Source: Oscillatoriales cyanobacterium PMM_0019 (lineage in GTDB: Bacteria; Cyanobacteriota; Cyanobacteriia; Cyanobacteriales; CASBRB01). Taken from it: a stretch of DNA of 36,836 nt. The stretch spans positions 1 through 36,836 of the forward strand of contig CASBRB010000300.1 of NCBI GenBank assembly GCA_949127975.1, given 5' to 3'. Positions 1 to 7,119 of the stretch are shown here, in pieces; positions within the stretch are counted from its first letter, which is position 1, and every line of letters begins with the position of its first letter. Under the pieces are notes generated by a model. The model ran no database searches. It was not told where the DNA came from and saw only the letters and a program-made list of their open reading frames with translations. Position numbers and translations under genes: made by a program.

Positions 1-114
1 ATAATACAACTGTTTACGTGGGAATGTCAACACCTTGGTCGTCTGAGTAGTAGCATGACGCCGATTTATACCGATTTACTCCAATTTACTCCAATTTTTG
101 GCTACCCTTGTAAA

Positions 115-1260
115 ATGACAGCAGCGCAGTCTTCTATAGCAACACCCTTTGACTGTGAGATGATGCGTCAGTGCATCCAACTCGCCCGTCGCGCCTTAGG
201 ATGCACAGCCCCGAATCCCTTAGTGGGTTCCGTAGTTGTCAAAGATGGGCAGATAGTGGGGGAAGGGTTTCATCCAAAAGCAGGTGCTCCCCATGCCGAA
301 ATTTTTGCCCTGGGAGACGCGGGTACACTAGCTAAGGGAGCTACAATTTACGTTAATCTAGAACCATGCAACCACTACGGACGCACACCACCATGTACGT
401 CCGCGTTAATAGAAGCTGGGGTGTCTAAAGTGGTGATAGGCATGGTAGATCCCAATCCGCGAGTGGCTGGTAGTGGGATAGAAAAATTAAAGCAGGCTGG
501 GATTGAAGTAGTGGTGGGGGTAGAGGAGGAAGCTTGCCAGAAGCTCAATGAAGCTTTTGTGCATCGGATTCTTTACCACAAACCTTTTGGGATATTGAAA
601 TATGCCATGACTTTAGATGGCAAGATTGCTACTAGCACGGGGCATAGCGCTTGGGTAACTAACCCAGAAGCTCGTCAAGCGGTACATCAGTTGCGGGCGG
701 CTTGCGATGCCGTAATTGTCGGCGGGAATACAGTGCGTTTGGATAATCCCCTGTTAACCAGCCATAAAGCGCACGCCCACAATCCGCTGCGGGTGGTGAT
801 GAGTCGCTCTCTCAACTTGCCGTTAGACGCTCATGTGTGGCAGACAGCAGACGCTCCCACCTTAGTGTTAACCGAAGCAGGTGCGGCTCCTTCTTTGCAG
901 CAAATGTTACTGAAAAAAGATGTTGAAGTGGTAGAGTTAACGCCATTAACTCCAGAAAAGGCGATGGAGTATTTATATAAGCGGGGGTTGCTCTCGGTAC
1001 TATGGGAATGTGGTGGTAAATTAGCTGCCAGAGCGATTACCGAAGGCGCAGTGCAAAAAATCCTAGCCTTTATTGCTCCTAAAATTGTCGGTGGCATTGC
1101 AGCGCCATCACCTGTGGGAGATTTGGGGTTGGAAACGATGACTGAGGCACTAACATTGGAAAGAGTTAGCTGGCAACCAGTGGGTTCAGATTGTCTGGTA
1201 GAAGGTTATTTGCCTCCACACCATTTTCAACCACTTGAAGAAAGATTACTATCAACATAA
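115..1260 (+). CDS. ribD: Bifunctional riboflavin biosynthesis deaminase/reductase RibD
   Basis: Carries out two steps of riboflavin synthesis in the cytoplasm: deamination of the pyrimidine made from GTP, then NADPH-dependent reduction of its ribosyl side chain. Counting from the ATG at 115 (381 aa), the N-terminal cytidine-deaminase-type domain shows HAE with His60 and catalytic Glu62, and the zinc ligands Cys85 and Cys94 in PCNHYGRTPPC. The C-terminal reductase domain (about 160-375) has the KYAMTLDGKIATSTGHS segment typical of RibD. The frame is open to the window edge, and an ATG at 55 is also possible, but the extra 20 residues are low-complexity and not typical, so I prefer 115. Length fits the family. 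The next gene begins 2 nt after the stop, suggesting co-transcription. Confidence 0.95.
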   Translation: MTAAQSSIATPFDCEMMRQCIQLARRALGCTAPNPLVGSVVVKDGQIVGEGFHPKAGAPHAEIFALGDAGTLAKGATIYVNLEPCNHYGRTPPCTSALIEAGVSKVVIGMVDPNPRVAGSGIEKLKQAGIEVVVGVEEEACQKLNEAFVHRILYHKPFGILKYAMTLDGKIATSTGHSAWVTNPEARQAVHQLRAACDAVIVGGNTVRLDNPLLTSHKAHAHNPLRVVMSRSLNLPLDAHVWQTADAPTLVLTEAGAAPSLQQMLLKKDVEVVELTPLTPEKAMEYLYKRGLLSVLWECGGKLAARAITEGAVQKILAFIAPKIVGGIAAPSPVGDLGLETMTEALTLERVSWQPVGSDCLVEGYLPPHHFQPLEERLLST

Positions 1261-1261
1261 T

Positions 1262-1870
1262 ATGCTCAAAGTGGTATTTAGCAGCCTAGTGCTTGGAAGT
1301 TTCGGTTCACAAACAGGGCTAGGGATGGGAGGGCTACGCTGGTGGCAACCTGTTAACAGTAAGGTAAATAAAGAGGAGCAGGAGGAAGAAGAAATCTTGA
1401 CGAGCTACCAAACGCAAGACGAAATCGTTGCACCAGAGCATCTACAACGAAACGGTTCCGCTATCGAGGCTAAAAAAGACCCCCGCTTGCTCGGTTGGGA
1501 GTTTAAGATTGTACGGACAAATGGTAACTTATTCCGCAACCCAGCAGTTTTTCAACAACTGTGTGAGGAAGAAGCTGAAGCAGGCTGGATTTTGCTAGAG
1601 AAACTAGACGACAGGCGGGTGCGGTTTAAGCGCCCTATTGCCCTGCGGGAAATAATTAATCCAGAACATTTGTCTTTTGACCAATACAGGTGTTTTTACG
1701 GTTCCCTATGGACACCGATGACATGGGTAAGTTTGATGGCTGCCATCTTAACCATGCTAATACCAGCATACCTGGGTTATGCTTATGTATCAAGTCTACT
1801 CACCCATAGGATGGAGCGATCGCAGGATACCACTAAACCGCTACCCTTTCAAGAACCTCCAACACCTTAA
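1262..1870 (+). CDS. Conserved cyanobacterial membrane protein of unknown function
   Basis: About 202 aa. An ATG 2 nt after the ribD stop begins a hydrophobic stretch (MLKVVFSSLVLGS), so I take 1262 as the start; an upstream ATG at 1235 would overlap ribD by 26 nt. After an acidic, glutamate-rich linker comes a compact domain with DPRLLGWEFKIVR and EEAEAGWILLEKLDDRRVRF, then one clear transmembrane segment near the C-terminus (about 160-185, WVSLMAAILTMLIPAYLGY) and a polar tail. The arrangement suggests a single-pass or two-pass membrane protein with a cytoplasmic domain. I do not recognise a defined function; the tight spacing with ribD suggests shared expression, not necessarily a role in riboflavin synthesis. 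Confidence 0.75.
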   Translation: MLKVVFSSLVLGSFGSQTGLGMGGLRWWQPVNSKVNKEEQEEEEILTSYQTQDEIVAPEHLQRNGSAIEAKKDPRLLGWEFKIVRTNGNLFRNPAVFQQLCEEEAEAGWILLEKLDDRRVRFKRPIALREIINPEHLSFDQYRCFYGSLWTPMTWVSLMAAILTMLIPAYLGYAYVSSLLTHRMERSQDTTKPLPFQEPPTP

Positions 1871-2014
1871 GTAGGAGGAACCGTGCGTATGGCGAGGGTG
1901 ATGGAAAACTCTACCCTTCACCCAACTTCGTCGCTACTGAAAGGCTAAAACATCGACAGGACGGTAAATTTGGAATTTATTGTCAGTGGTATGGTAAAAA
2001 GCGATCGTTTCTGT

Positions 2015-2020
2015 TATGAT
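2015..2020 (+). promoter_or_regulatory. Possible -10 box of tRNA-Leu
   Basis: TATGAT lies 16 nt before the tRNA 5' end, a suitable distance for a -10 element. The -35 region at the expected distance (TGGTAA) is weak, so the call is tentative. Confidence 0.35.
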
Positions 2021-2035
2021 AGGTAATAGGCACGA

Positions 2036-2117
2036 GCGGATGTGGCGGAATTGGCAGACGCGCTAGATTTAGGTTCTAGTTCCGAAAGGAGTGAAGGTTC
2101 AAGTCCTTTCATCCGCA
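2036..2117 (+). tRNA. tRNA-Leu (anticodon UAG)
   Basis: An 82-nt class II tRNA that reads CUA-type leucine codons. The 7-bp acceptor stem is GCGGATG (2036-2042) with CATCCGC (2110-2116), and the discriminator base is A2117. The anticodon stem CTAGA/TCTAG encloses the loop TTTAGGT with TAG at 2070-2072. A variable arm (TTCC, GAA loop, AGGA) marks it as a class II tRNA. The T arm GGTTCAAGTCC is canonical. CCA is not encoded. It stands alone, with a dispersed palindromic repeat about 60 nt downstream. Confidence 0.97.
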
Positions 2118-2178
2118 TTAGCGTCAGGGTAAGGGTTTCAGCTTTTGTATGAGTTGAACTGGAACCCTTTGAGAATAA

Positions 2179-2251
2179 GCATTGTAGGTTGGGTTGAGGA
2201 ACGAAACCCAACATTAAGGTTTAAAAGCCTTGAGTTTCCCTCTGTTCAAGC
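2179..2251 (+). repeat. Dispersed palindromic repeat, long form, copy 1
   Basis: Contains GTAGGTTGGGTTGAGG followed by ACGAAACCCAACA, whose TTGGGTT and AACCCAA arms can pair. The whole 73-nt unit, including a flanking tail ending in CTCTGTTCAAGC, recurs at 6378-6450 with only three differences. Shorter copies of the core are at 6345-6369 and 35696-35740. Confidence 0.85.
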
Positions 2252-2299
2252 CCAGAGCCCATTGATTAATAAAATTTATCACTAAGTAGGGCAGCGCAG

Positions 2300-2950
2300 A
2301 TGGTCACATTAGAACTGAGACAAATAAGCGTCCCCCCAGGGCAGCGTGTAGTGCTGTGCAATATTAGTTGGCAGGAGTTTGAAGCAATTTTACAGGAATT
2401 GGACGAACATCGGGCAACGCGACTGGCTTACCACAAGGGAACTTTAGAAATCAGGATGCCATTACCAGAACATGAGGTGAGCAAGGAAATCATTGGGGAT
2501 ATGGTGAAAATCTTGCTAGAAGAACTAGATATGGATAGAGAATGTTTTGGTTCGACTACTTTTAAGCGAGAGGATATGGCAGCAGGAATTGAGCCTGATA
2601 ATTGTTTCTATATCCAAAATCATAGGTTGATGATTGGTAAGACGAGATTGGATTTGACAGTAGACCCCCCACCAGATTTAGCGATCGAAGTAGATATTAC
2701 CTCAAAAACGCAACTGGATATTTATGAATGTCTAGGAGTGCCAGAATTGTGGCGCTACCAACAAGGTAAACTCCAAATTAGTATTCTGCAAAAAGGCAAA
2801 TATATTGACTCTCAAAACAGCCATATTTTTCCTCAGTTGCCAGTGATTGAAGCCATTTCTCAGTTTTTAGAAATGAGCAAGACAACAGGTACAAGTCCAG
2901 CAATCAGGGCATTTCGGAAGTGGGTAAGAGAAGCAATAGCCACTGGCTAA
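2300..2950 (+). CDS. Uma2 family (DUF820) putative restriction-type endonuclease
   Basis: 216 aa. Matches the Uma2/DUF820 family, a PD-(D/E)XK-fold group greatly expanded in cyanobacteria. Visible hallmarks are the N-terminal SWQEFEAILQELDEHRATRLAYHKGTLEI-type region (two parts, about 24-52), then GIEPDNCFYI (about 95-104) and PPPDLAIEVDIT (about 123-134), where the acidic residues of the presumed metal site lie, followed by the ELWRYQ segment common in the family. The C-terminal 30 residues form a short helical tail. Biological role is unknown; many copies are thought to be mobile or selfish. It is not obviously in an operon, with a repeat and tRNA upstream. Confidence 0.85.
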   Translation: MVTLELRQISVPPGQRVVLCNISWQEFEAILQELDEHRATRLAYHKGTLEIRMPLPEHEVSKEIIGDMVKILLEELDMDRECFGSTTFKREDMAAGIEPDNCFYIQNHRLMIGKTRLDLTVDPPPDLAIEVDITSKTQLDIYECLGVPELWRYQQGKLQISILQKGKYIDSQNSHIFPQLPVIEAISQFLEMSKTTGTSPAIRAFRKWVREAIATG

Positions 2951-3013
2951 TAGTATTAATTGAATGAACAGGCGGCCTGAGTAGGGAGTCAATTAGTGGG
3001 GCATTTATATAGC

Positions 3014-3029
3014 AACCGCCAAGGCGGTT
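3014..3029. repeat. Perfect 16-bp palindrome in intergenic spacer
   Basis: AACCGCCAAGGCGGTT reads the same on both strands. It lies between the convergent Uma2 and xisI genes, and a partial echo (GACCGCC then GCTATATTT) follows about 80 nt later. It has no U-run, so it looks more like a dispersed repeat than a terminator. Confidence 0.6.
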
Positions 3030-3156
3030 AGGACATTCTCTCAATCTCACATCCAGTCACAGTAAGGGCTTTACTCCTGACTCCAAGACGAGGACCGCCT
3101 GACTCCTGCTATATTTAGTTTAACCGTTTTTGGAGTCTTGTTTTCATTATAGGTCT

Positions 3157-3492
3157 TTAACCAACCCCATAACGGGAAAATTGGCGTTTAAAAGAGGAAT
3201 GAAAACCCAGAACTATATCGGTAGCGGGTACACCCATCTCAATCAACCTTTCGGCTATAGATTCTTCCGTACCGTTATATTGAATCCAAATTTTACCGTT
3301 TTCAATATCAAAGTGTAGCACAGGCCCAAATACCCGCTTATCTCCTTGCCAGCCTACATAAGCCAGTTGATAATGGTCATGTTCTTTATCAAATATTAGC
3401 TCTGATTTCACCGTATCAGTGGTGGTTGCTATTTCGGCGTGTTCTGTCAAAATTTGCTGGACAAATTGCCGATATTGTTCTACTTTATCCAT
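3157..3492 (-). CDS. xisI: XisI family protein (fdxN element excision controlling factor-like)
   Basis: 111 aa. Matches XisI, first described as an accessory factor for excision of the fdxN element in heterocyst-forming Anabaena. Hallmarks visible are the N-terminal MDKVEQYRQFVQQIL, YQLAYVGWQGDKRVFG in the centre (about 41-56) and the C-terminal IVLGFHSSFKRQFSRYGVG-like end. It overlaps the upstream xisH by 13 nt, so the two are translationally coupled. No XisF recombinase or fdxN-element end is visible nearby, so a true excision role here is doubtful; such orphan pairs are common in cyanobacteria. Confidence 0.92.
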   Translation of the reverse strand: MDKVEQYRQFVQQILTEHAEIATTTDTVKSELIFDKEHDHYQLAYVGWQGDKRVFGPVLHFDIENGKIWIQYNGTEESIAERLIEMGVPATDIVLGFHSSFKRQFSRYGVG

Positions 3493-3896
3493 TGTTTAAT
3501 CTCCTCTAATTTAGGATCGTAAATCATCAATTTTACTTGATAACGTTTCAGAGCGCGTTGGATGAAAGAAAGCTGGAAAAAATCCTGATAGGTTTCAAGG
3601 GGAATGGCTAAGTAAACAATGCGGTCTGGTTCTTGTTCTTCAAGTGCTTGGCTATAATTAAGATATTGCCCCAATGCAGTATGAAACGCGCTAATATCTG
3701 AATCCCCAATAAAGCTTTTAATTTCTACAGCAATTTTTTCTGAATCCCGTTCTGCGGCGATCGCACTTTCTGCTGCCAAATCAATTTGTAATTTGACTGC
3801 TTCGCTAATACGTATCGTGAAAGGATCGTGGGTAATCTTCCATCCGCCTTTGATTAAGGCATTTTTAACCTGTTGATGGAAAATGTCTTTAGCCAT
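3480..3896 (-). CDS. xisH: XisH family protein
   Basis: 138 aa. Matches XisH, the usual partner of XisI. It begins MAKDIFHQQVKNALIKGGW and contains QIDLAAE (about 37-43) and KIAVEIKSFIG (about 54-64), an acidic/EIK arrangement that resembles a PD-(D/E)XK nuclease core. The gene precedes xisI and overlaps it by 13 nt. In Anabaena the xisH and xisI products are needed together with XisF for fdxN element excision; away from that context the function is unknown and a toxin-antitoxin or nuclease-like role has not been shown. Confidence 0.92.
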   Translation of the reverse strand: MAKDIFHQQVKNALIKGGWKITHDPFTIRISEAVKLQIDLAAESAIAAERDSEKIAVEIKSFIGDSDISAFHTALGQYLNYSQALEEQEPDRIVYLAIPLETYQDFFQLSFIQRALKRYQVKLMIYDPKLEEIKQWIK

Positions 3897-3933
3897 TCTG
3901 AATGTTTTCGATCGGGACTATAGCTAATGGTAT

Positions 3934-3989
3934 CAGGACTTATGCTGATTGGGCATCTGTAGGGGCAAACCCCCTGTGGTTGCCCATCT
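3934..3989. repeat. Degenerate copy of the AGGACTTACGCA palindromic element
   Basis: Reads AGGACTTATGCTGATTGGGCA and then AGGGGCAAACCCCCTGTGG; the core is inverted relative to the copies at 29355 and 30169. Only one recognisable end remains. It lies between the marC 3' end and the xisH start. Confidence 0.55.
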
Positions 3990-4003
3990 TTTCAACTGTG
4001 TAG

Positions 4004-4648
4004 TCACTTTAGAAGATTAGGAGCAGCAGTTTTGAGCAATTCCAATGTGCCATTAGCGATTAGCTGTACGGCGATCGCCAAAATCAAAAAGCCTAAGATC
4101 CGGTTCAGTGCGCCGATTCCTGTCTTGCCCAGTTTCTCGATTAAGGGTTCCCCTAACTTAAGAAACAAATAAATCAATCCGCCCAGCAAACCAATCCCCA
4201 AAGCACATCCCAGATAATCGATCCATTTTGTTGCCTGAGTCGCCTGACTAATTACTACCCCTATCGCACCAGGACCACTAATCATCGGCACAGCCATCGG
4301 CGTAAACGAGACATCTTCCTGATCTACCCCTGCTTGATTTTCCTCAGTTGTCAGTCTCTGCCGCGCCGTTATCATTTCCCAGGCAGTGTGTCCCACGATT
4401 AGCCCGCCTGCAATTCGCAGCACTCCCAGCGAAATCCCAAAAAAGCCGAGAATGAGTTTACCCAGAAACAAAAATGCCACCAGCACCCCAATCACATTGA
4501 AAGCCGTTTTACGAGCCTGCTTCAGGCGATAGCGGGGCGTATCTTCGGCAGTGAGGCTATAGAAAATCGGAACTGCCCCAATGGGATTGGCGATCGGAAA
4601 CAGACCTGCAAGCGTTCCAAACGTGTAAAAAATGAGCGATTGCCACAT
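4004..4648 (-). CDS. MarC family integral membrane protein
   Basis: 214 aa, about six transmembrane segments. Matches the MarC/UPF0056 family: the N-terminal helix carries GLFPIANPIGAVPIF, the family hallmark, and the centre has PMAVPMISGPGAIGVVI, the second conserved loop. The last helix contains GFLILAIAVQLIANG. Located in the inner membrane; the transported substrate, if any, is not established for this family, and the early link to multiple antibiotic resistance was not upheld. No partner gene lies beside it: the reductase fragment downstream is broken. Confidence 0.92.
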   Translation of the reverse strand: MWQSLIFYTFGTLAGLFPIANPIGAVPIFYSLTAEDTPRYRLKQARKTAFNVIGVLVAFLFLGKLILGFFGISLGVLRIAGGLIVGHTAWEMITARQRLTTEENQAGVDQEDVSFTPMAVPMISGPGAIGVVISQATQATKWIDYLGCALGIGLLGGLIYLFLKLGEPLIEKLGKTGIGALNRILGFLILAIAVQLIANGTLELLKTAAPNLLK

Positions 4649-4686
4649 ACGGGTGAGATCAATTCCCTAAATTTTTGTAGTCTAGC

Positions 4687-4959
4687 CTAAGTGTGTCCTA
4701 TTACGGGATGAGGCTGGTAGGGTTGTTCTAGGTGGGCAGATTCTGAATCGCTTAATTCCAACTCTAATGCCGCCAATGCTTCCTCTAAATGCTTCATCTT
4801 ACTAGCACCGATAATGGGGGCGGTAACTCCTGGTTGGTGCAACAGCCATGCTAAGGCAATTTGAGCGGGAGACACAGCTCGTTGTGTCGCTAGTTCAAGT
4901 ACTCGATCGACTACCTGAAAATCGGATTCTTGATAATAAAGATGATGGGCAAAGTCATC
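4687..4959 (-). pseudogene. C-terminal fragment of an aldo/keto reductase
   Basis: About 90 codons remain. From 4959 the frame reads DDFAHHLYYQESDFQVV, then SPAQIALAWLLHQPGVTAPI and GASKMKHLEEALAAL, the C-terminal third of an aldo/keto reductase including the NADPH-phosphate binding region, and ends with HPVIGHT. Directly before the first Asp codon is an in-frame stop (TAA, 4960-4962 on this strand), and no ATG, barrel start or catalytic Asp-Tyr-Lys-His tetrad follows. The break coincides with the start of the possible transposon relic at about 4960-5160, so an insertion or deletion there probably removed the N-terminal two thirds. A GTG at 4875 could start a 62-aa peptide, but it would not be a functional enzyme. 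Confidence 0.85.
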
Positions 4960-4975
4960 TTAGTTTTATTTTGTC

Positions 4976-5004
4976 TAGACATGAGATACACACAATGTTA
5001 TTAT
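4976..5004 (+). promoter_or_regulatory. Sigma-70-type promoter before the small ORF at 5030
   Basis: TAGACA (4976-4981), a 17-nt spacer, then TATTAT (4999-5004). It precedes a strong AAGGAGGTGA ribosome binding site at about 5013-5022. Confidence 0.5.
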
Positions 5005-5029
5005 AGACATACAAGGAGGTGATTAGACA

Positions 5030-5158
5030 GTGGCAATCAGACGAGTAACTTTAAAGACTCGTAAACATACGGGATCTATGAAGCAACTAGGGCAAAAGAA
5101 GCGTCAGAAATCTCAATCTACGGTTGGAGAGGCAGAAACTCCAACCGAAACATTGTAG
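5030..5158 (+). CDS. Small basic ORF, possible tail of an IS200/IS605-type tnpB
   Basis: 42 codons beginning with GTG, 7 nt after a near-perfect Shine-Dalgarno AAGGAGGTGA. The peptide is very basic (RRVTLKTRKHTGSMKQL, GQKKRQKSQSTVGE) and ends PTETL. The last 38 nt of the coding region can fold into a 9-bp hairpin (5121-5147). A strong promoter and RBS joined to a basic tail whose coding DNA ends in a hairpin is what an internally deleted tnpB element would look like, and it lies at the breakpoint of the aldo/keto reductase gene. This is inference: no RuvC or zinc-finger residues remain, and it could be an unrelated small protein. Confidence 0.4.
   Translation: MAIRRVTLKTRKHTGSMKQLGQKKRQKSQSTVGEAETPTETL
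5121..5147 (+). repeat. 9-bp hairpin at 3' end of the small ORF
   Basis: CGGTTGGAG (5121-5129) pairs perfectly with CTCCAACCG (5139-5147) around a 9-nt loop. It could be a transposon-end or omega-RNA-type hairpin, or a terminator without a U-run. Confidence 0.65.
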
Positions 5159-5210
5159 GTTGGGATAGTTCAGTGCGACCTGCATTTGAGAAATACCATT
5201 ACAAAAAAAA

Positions 5211-6161
5211 TCAACTGGCGATCGAGATGGCGATTTTACCTGTAGCCCGTCCGGTTTCGCTGTAGGCATGAGCGGCGGCTGTTTCCGATAAGGGATAGGT
5301 GCGATCGATAACGACGCGAAGCTTTCCTGCTTCAATTTGTTCCTTTAAAAACGCGAGGTCTTCGCTATTAGATTTTAGCAAAATAACCTTGTATTTCTGA
5401 CCGGGAGTTATCCAAGTTAGGAAGCTCTTCAAATAATTACCTGGATAAGGCTGAGTTGTGATGTAGACACCTTGCGGATGCAATACGCCCTTGCACTCAT
5501 TAAACGAACAATTACCACTTACATCAAACACGATGTCGTATTTAGCGCTTTCTTTAGTGAAATCCTGTTGAGTATAATCAATTACGCGCTCGGCTCCCAA
5601 GCTTTTCACCAAATCTAAATTTTTACTACTGCAAACTCCTGTTACTACACCAGCCCCCAATATTTTAGCGATTTGAATAGCAAACGTACCCACTCCACCA
5701 GAAGCACCGTTAATCAGCACCTGCTGTCCCGTTTTAATTTGACCTTCATCCCGCAGGGCTTGGAGAGCAGTCATTGCTGCTAAAGGAACTGCTGCTGCTT
5801 GCTCGTGGGTTATGTTGCTAGGTTTACTAGCCGCAACCTTTTCGGACACTGCCGCGTATTCTGCATAGGCTCCACCAGGTAAACCATCCAATCGTGCATA
5901 AATCAAATCTCCCTGTTTAAACTTGGTGATGAGCCCGCCAGTTTCTACTACTTCCCCCGACACATCGAATCCTAAAATCATCGGAAATTTAGTACCCGTA
6001 ATAATTTTTAGCATGCCCTTTCTGATTTTCCAGTCAATTGGATTCACGCTGGCAGCATACACTTTTACCAGCATTTGATCCGGCTTTATTTTTGGTTTTT
6101 CTACTTCTGCTTCTTCAAAAACTTCGGGAGAACCGTAACGGTTAATAATAATAGCTTTCAT
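5211..6161 (-). CDS. Zinc-independent MDR family NADPH:quinone-type oxidoreductase
   Basis: 316 aa from the ATG at 6161 (MKAIIINRYGSPEVFEEAEV); an upstream in-frame start at 6224 would add an atypical hydrophobic leader that runs into a repeat, so I reject it. Belongs to the medium-chain dehydrogenase/reductase superfamily. The GroES-like N-terminal half has VKVYAASVNPIDWKIRKG (about 31-48), and the Rossmann half has GQQVLINGASGGVGTFAIQI with its nucleotide-binding GASGGVG motif. Structural-zinc cysteines are absent, which fits quinone oxidoreductase/enone reductase-like members. It ends TGRATGKIAISI, typical of the group. Substrate unknown. It stands alone; an imperfect palindromic element sits just upstream. 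Confidence 0.9.
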   Translation of the reverse strand: MKAIIINRYGSPEVFEEAEVEKPKIKPDQMLVKVYAASVNPIDWKIRKGMLKIITGTKFPMILGFDVSGEVVETGGLITKFKQGDLIYARLDGLPGGAYAEYAAVSEKVAASKPSNITHEQAAAVPLAAMTALQALRDEGQIKTGQQVLINGASGGVGTFAIQIAKILGAGVVTGVCSSKNLDLVKSLGAERVIDYTQQDFTKESAKYDIVFDVSGNCSFNECKGVLHPQGVYITTQPYPGNYLKSFLTWITPGQKYKVILLKSNSEDLAFLKEQIEAGKLRVVIDRTYPLSETAAAHAYSETGRATGKIAISIAS

Positions 6162-6194
6162 CTTATTACCCAGGTAGATGACAACAGGATAGGG

Positions 6195-6267
6195 AATTAC
6201 GCAGCCTGGCAAATATAGGGGCAACCACAGGGGGATTGCCCCTACATCTGTCCCATTCTGCGTAATT
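6195..6267. repeat. 73-bp palindromic element with AATTACGCAG ends
   Basis: Ends are AATTACGCAG (6195-6204) and CTGCGTAATT (6258-6267), a perfect 10-bp inverted repeat. The middle, AGGGGCAACCACAGGGGGAT then TGCCCCTAC, is shared with elements at 7003, 29355, 30169 and 33629, but the ends differ from the AGGACTTACGCA type. It lies in the 5' leader of the MDR gene. Confidence 0.75.
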
Positions 6268-6344
6268 TCTGCAATGGTACGCTTTTTTTCTTAGCATAAA
6301 GATTTACTCATCTAATTCCATCTGTCCACTGGGTGATAAATTTT

Positions 6345-6450
6345 AGTTGAGGGACGAAACCCAACATATTGGTGGCAGCATTGTAGGTTGGGTTGAGGGA
6401 CGAAACCCAACATTAAGGTTTGAAAGCCTTGAGTTTACCTCTGTTCAAGC
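6345..6450 (+). repeat. Dispersed GTTGGGTT palindrome, partial copy plus long copy 2
   Basis: 6345-6369 holds a right-hand partial copy (GTTGAGGGACGAAACCCAAC), followed at 6378-6450 by a full 73-nt copy nearly identical to 2179-2251. Confidence 0.8.
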
Positions 6451-6489
6451 TATCAGCCAATTGGCTATTGGGCTGGAAATGTTATCTGT

Positions 6490-6672
6490 GTGCGTAACAA
6501 AGAACAGTATGCCTTTACCTCTATTGATGCCGCATTGAGTGAAGCAAGTTTCCGTCCACATCTACCTCTTACCCTGGTTTACCAGCAAAATTCTGTCACA
6601 ACATCTGGCTTGTTGGATACTGGAGCCAGCGTAAACGCTCAAGCCTTACCCGACTCAAACAAACCGCGTTAG
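6490..6672 (+). pseudogene. Retropepsin-like aspartyl protease fragment
   Basis: About 60 codons from a GTG. The segment LPLTLVYQQNSVTTSGLLDT leading into GASVN resembles the active-site strand (DTGA) of the small retropepsin-like proteases that are common next to mobile repeats in cyanobacteria. After GASVN the sequence no longer looks like the family and stops 12 codons later, about half the usual length. Most likely a truncated or frameshifted relic; the following DNA holds GCGAAGC repeats that may mark the breakpoint. Confidence 0.5.
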
Positions 6673-6675
6673 CCG

Positions 6676-6714
6676 ATAGCGAAGCGTGGCGAAGCCATAG
6701 GCGAAGCGAAGCGT
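6676..6714 (+). repeat. GCGAAGC-type short tandem repeat
   Basis: Four to five spaced copies of GCGAAGC around a GAAGCCATAGGCGAAGC core, a dispersed motif common in filamentous cyanobacteria. It directly follows the aspartyl-protease fragment. Confidence 0.7.
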
Positions 6715-7119
6715 ACAAGTAGAGCAGTACCTTGCGGAATCGGGGGATTGGCTCAAAATATCTCCAGGTTGCCAAATATGAGATTGTGGTATGTTAAGAT
6801 TAATGCAACAATGCAGGTAAGGATAGGTATAGCAAATTAGAGTTTAAATCGGTGGAAGAAGTAATAGATTTAGTAATTTCTTTTAAGGCTGATAAGACGA
6901 AGGTGCTTTGGAGTTCTGAGATATGAGTAAAGATGATACCACAGCTCAAAATATAATAGCGAAACTATAGTAATCGAACTGTTTGGAATGGGTTACACAG
7001 CATATTTAGGGGCAACCACGGGGGGATTGCCCCTACAAACCGCTATATGTAGAGGCAGTGCGTAAGTCCTCATCAGGATTAAAAAAAGTAGAATTGTTTC
7101 CATGATGAATTGGCGAATG
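6715..7119. other. Gene-free spacer with a palindromic element
   Basis: No convincing gene. At 7003-7070 is a one-sided copy of the palindromic element, with the AGGGGCAACCAC core and right end TGCGTAAGTCCT (7059-7070); the left AGGACTTACGCA end is missing or eroded. The rest is AT-rich with short broken frames. Confidence 0.6.

Noticed and set aside
1896-1923. Hairpin GGGTGA...TCACCC after the second gene as terminator
   Set aside because: Only 6 bp, long loop and no U-run.
3130-3318. 62-codon plus-strand frame opposite xisI
   Set aside because: Antisense shadow of a clearly recognisable gene.
6715-7119. Search for an HlyD or small precursor gene after the exporter pair
   Set aside because: Only short broken frames and a palindromic repeat were found.
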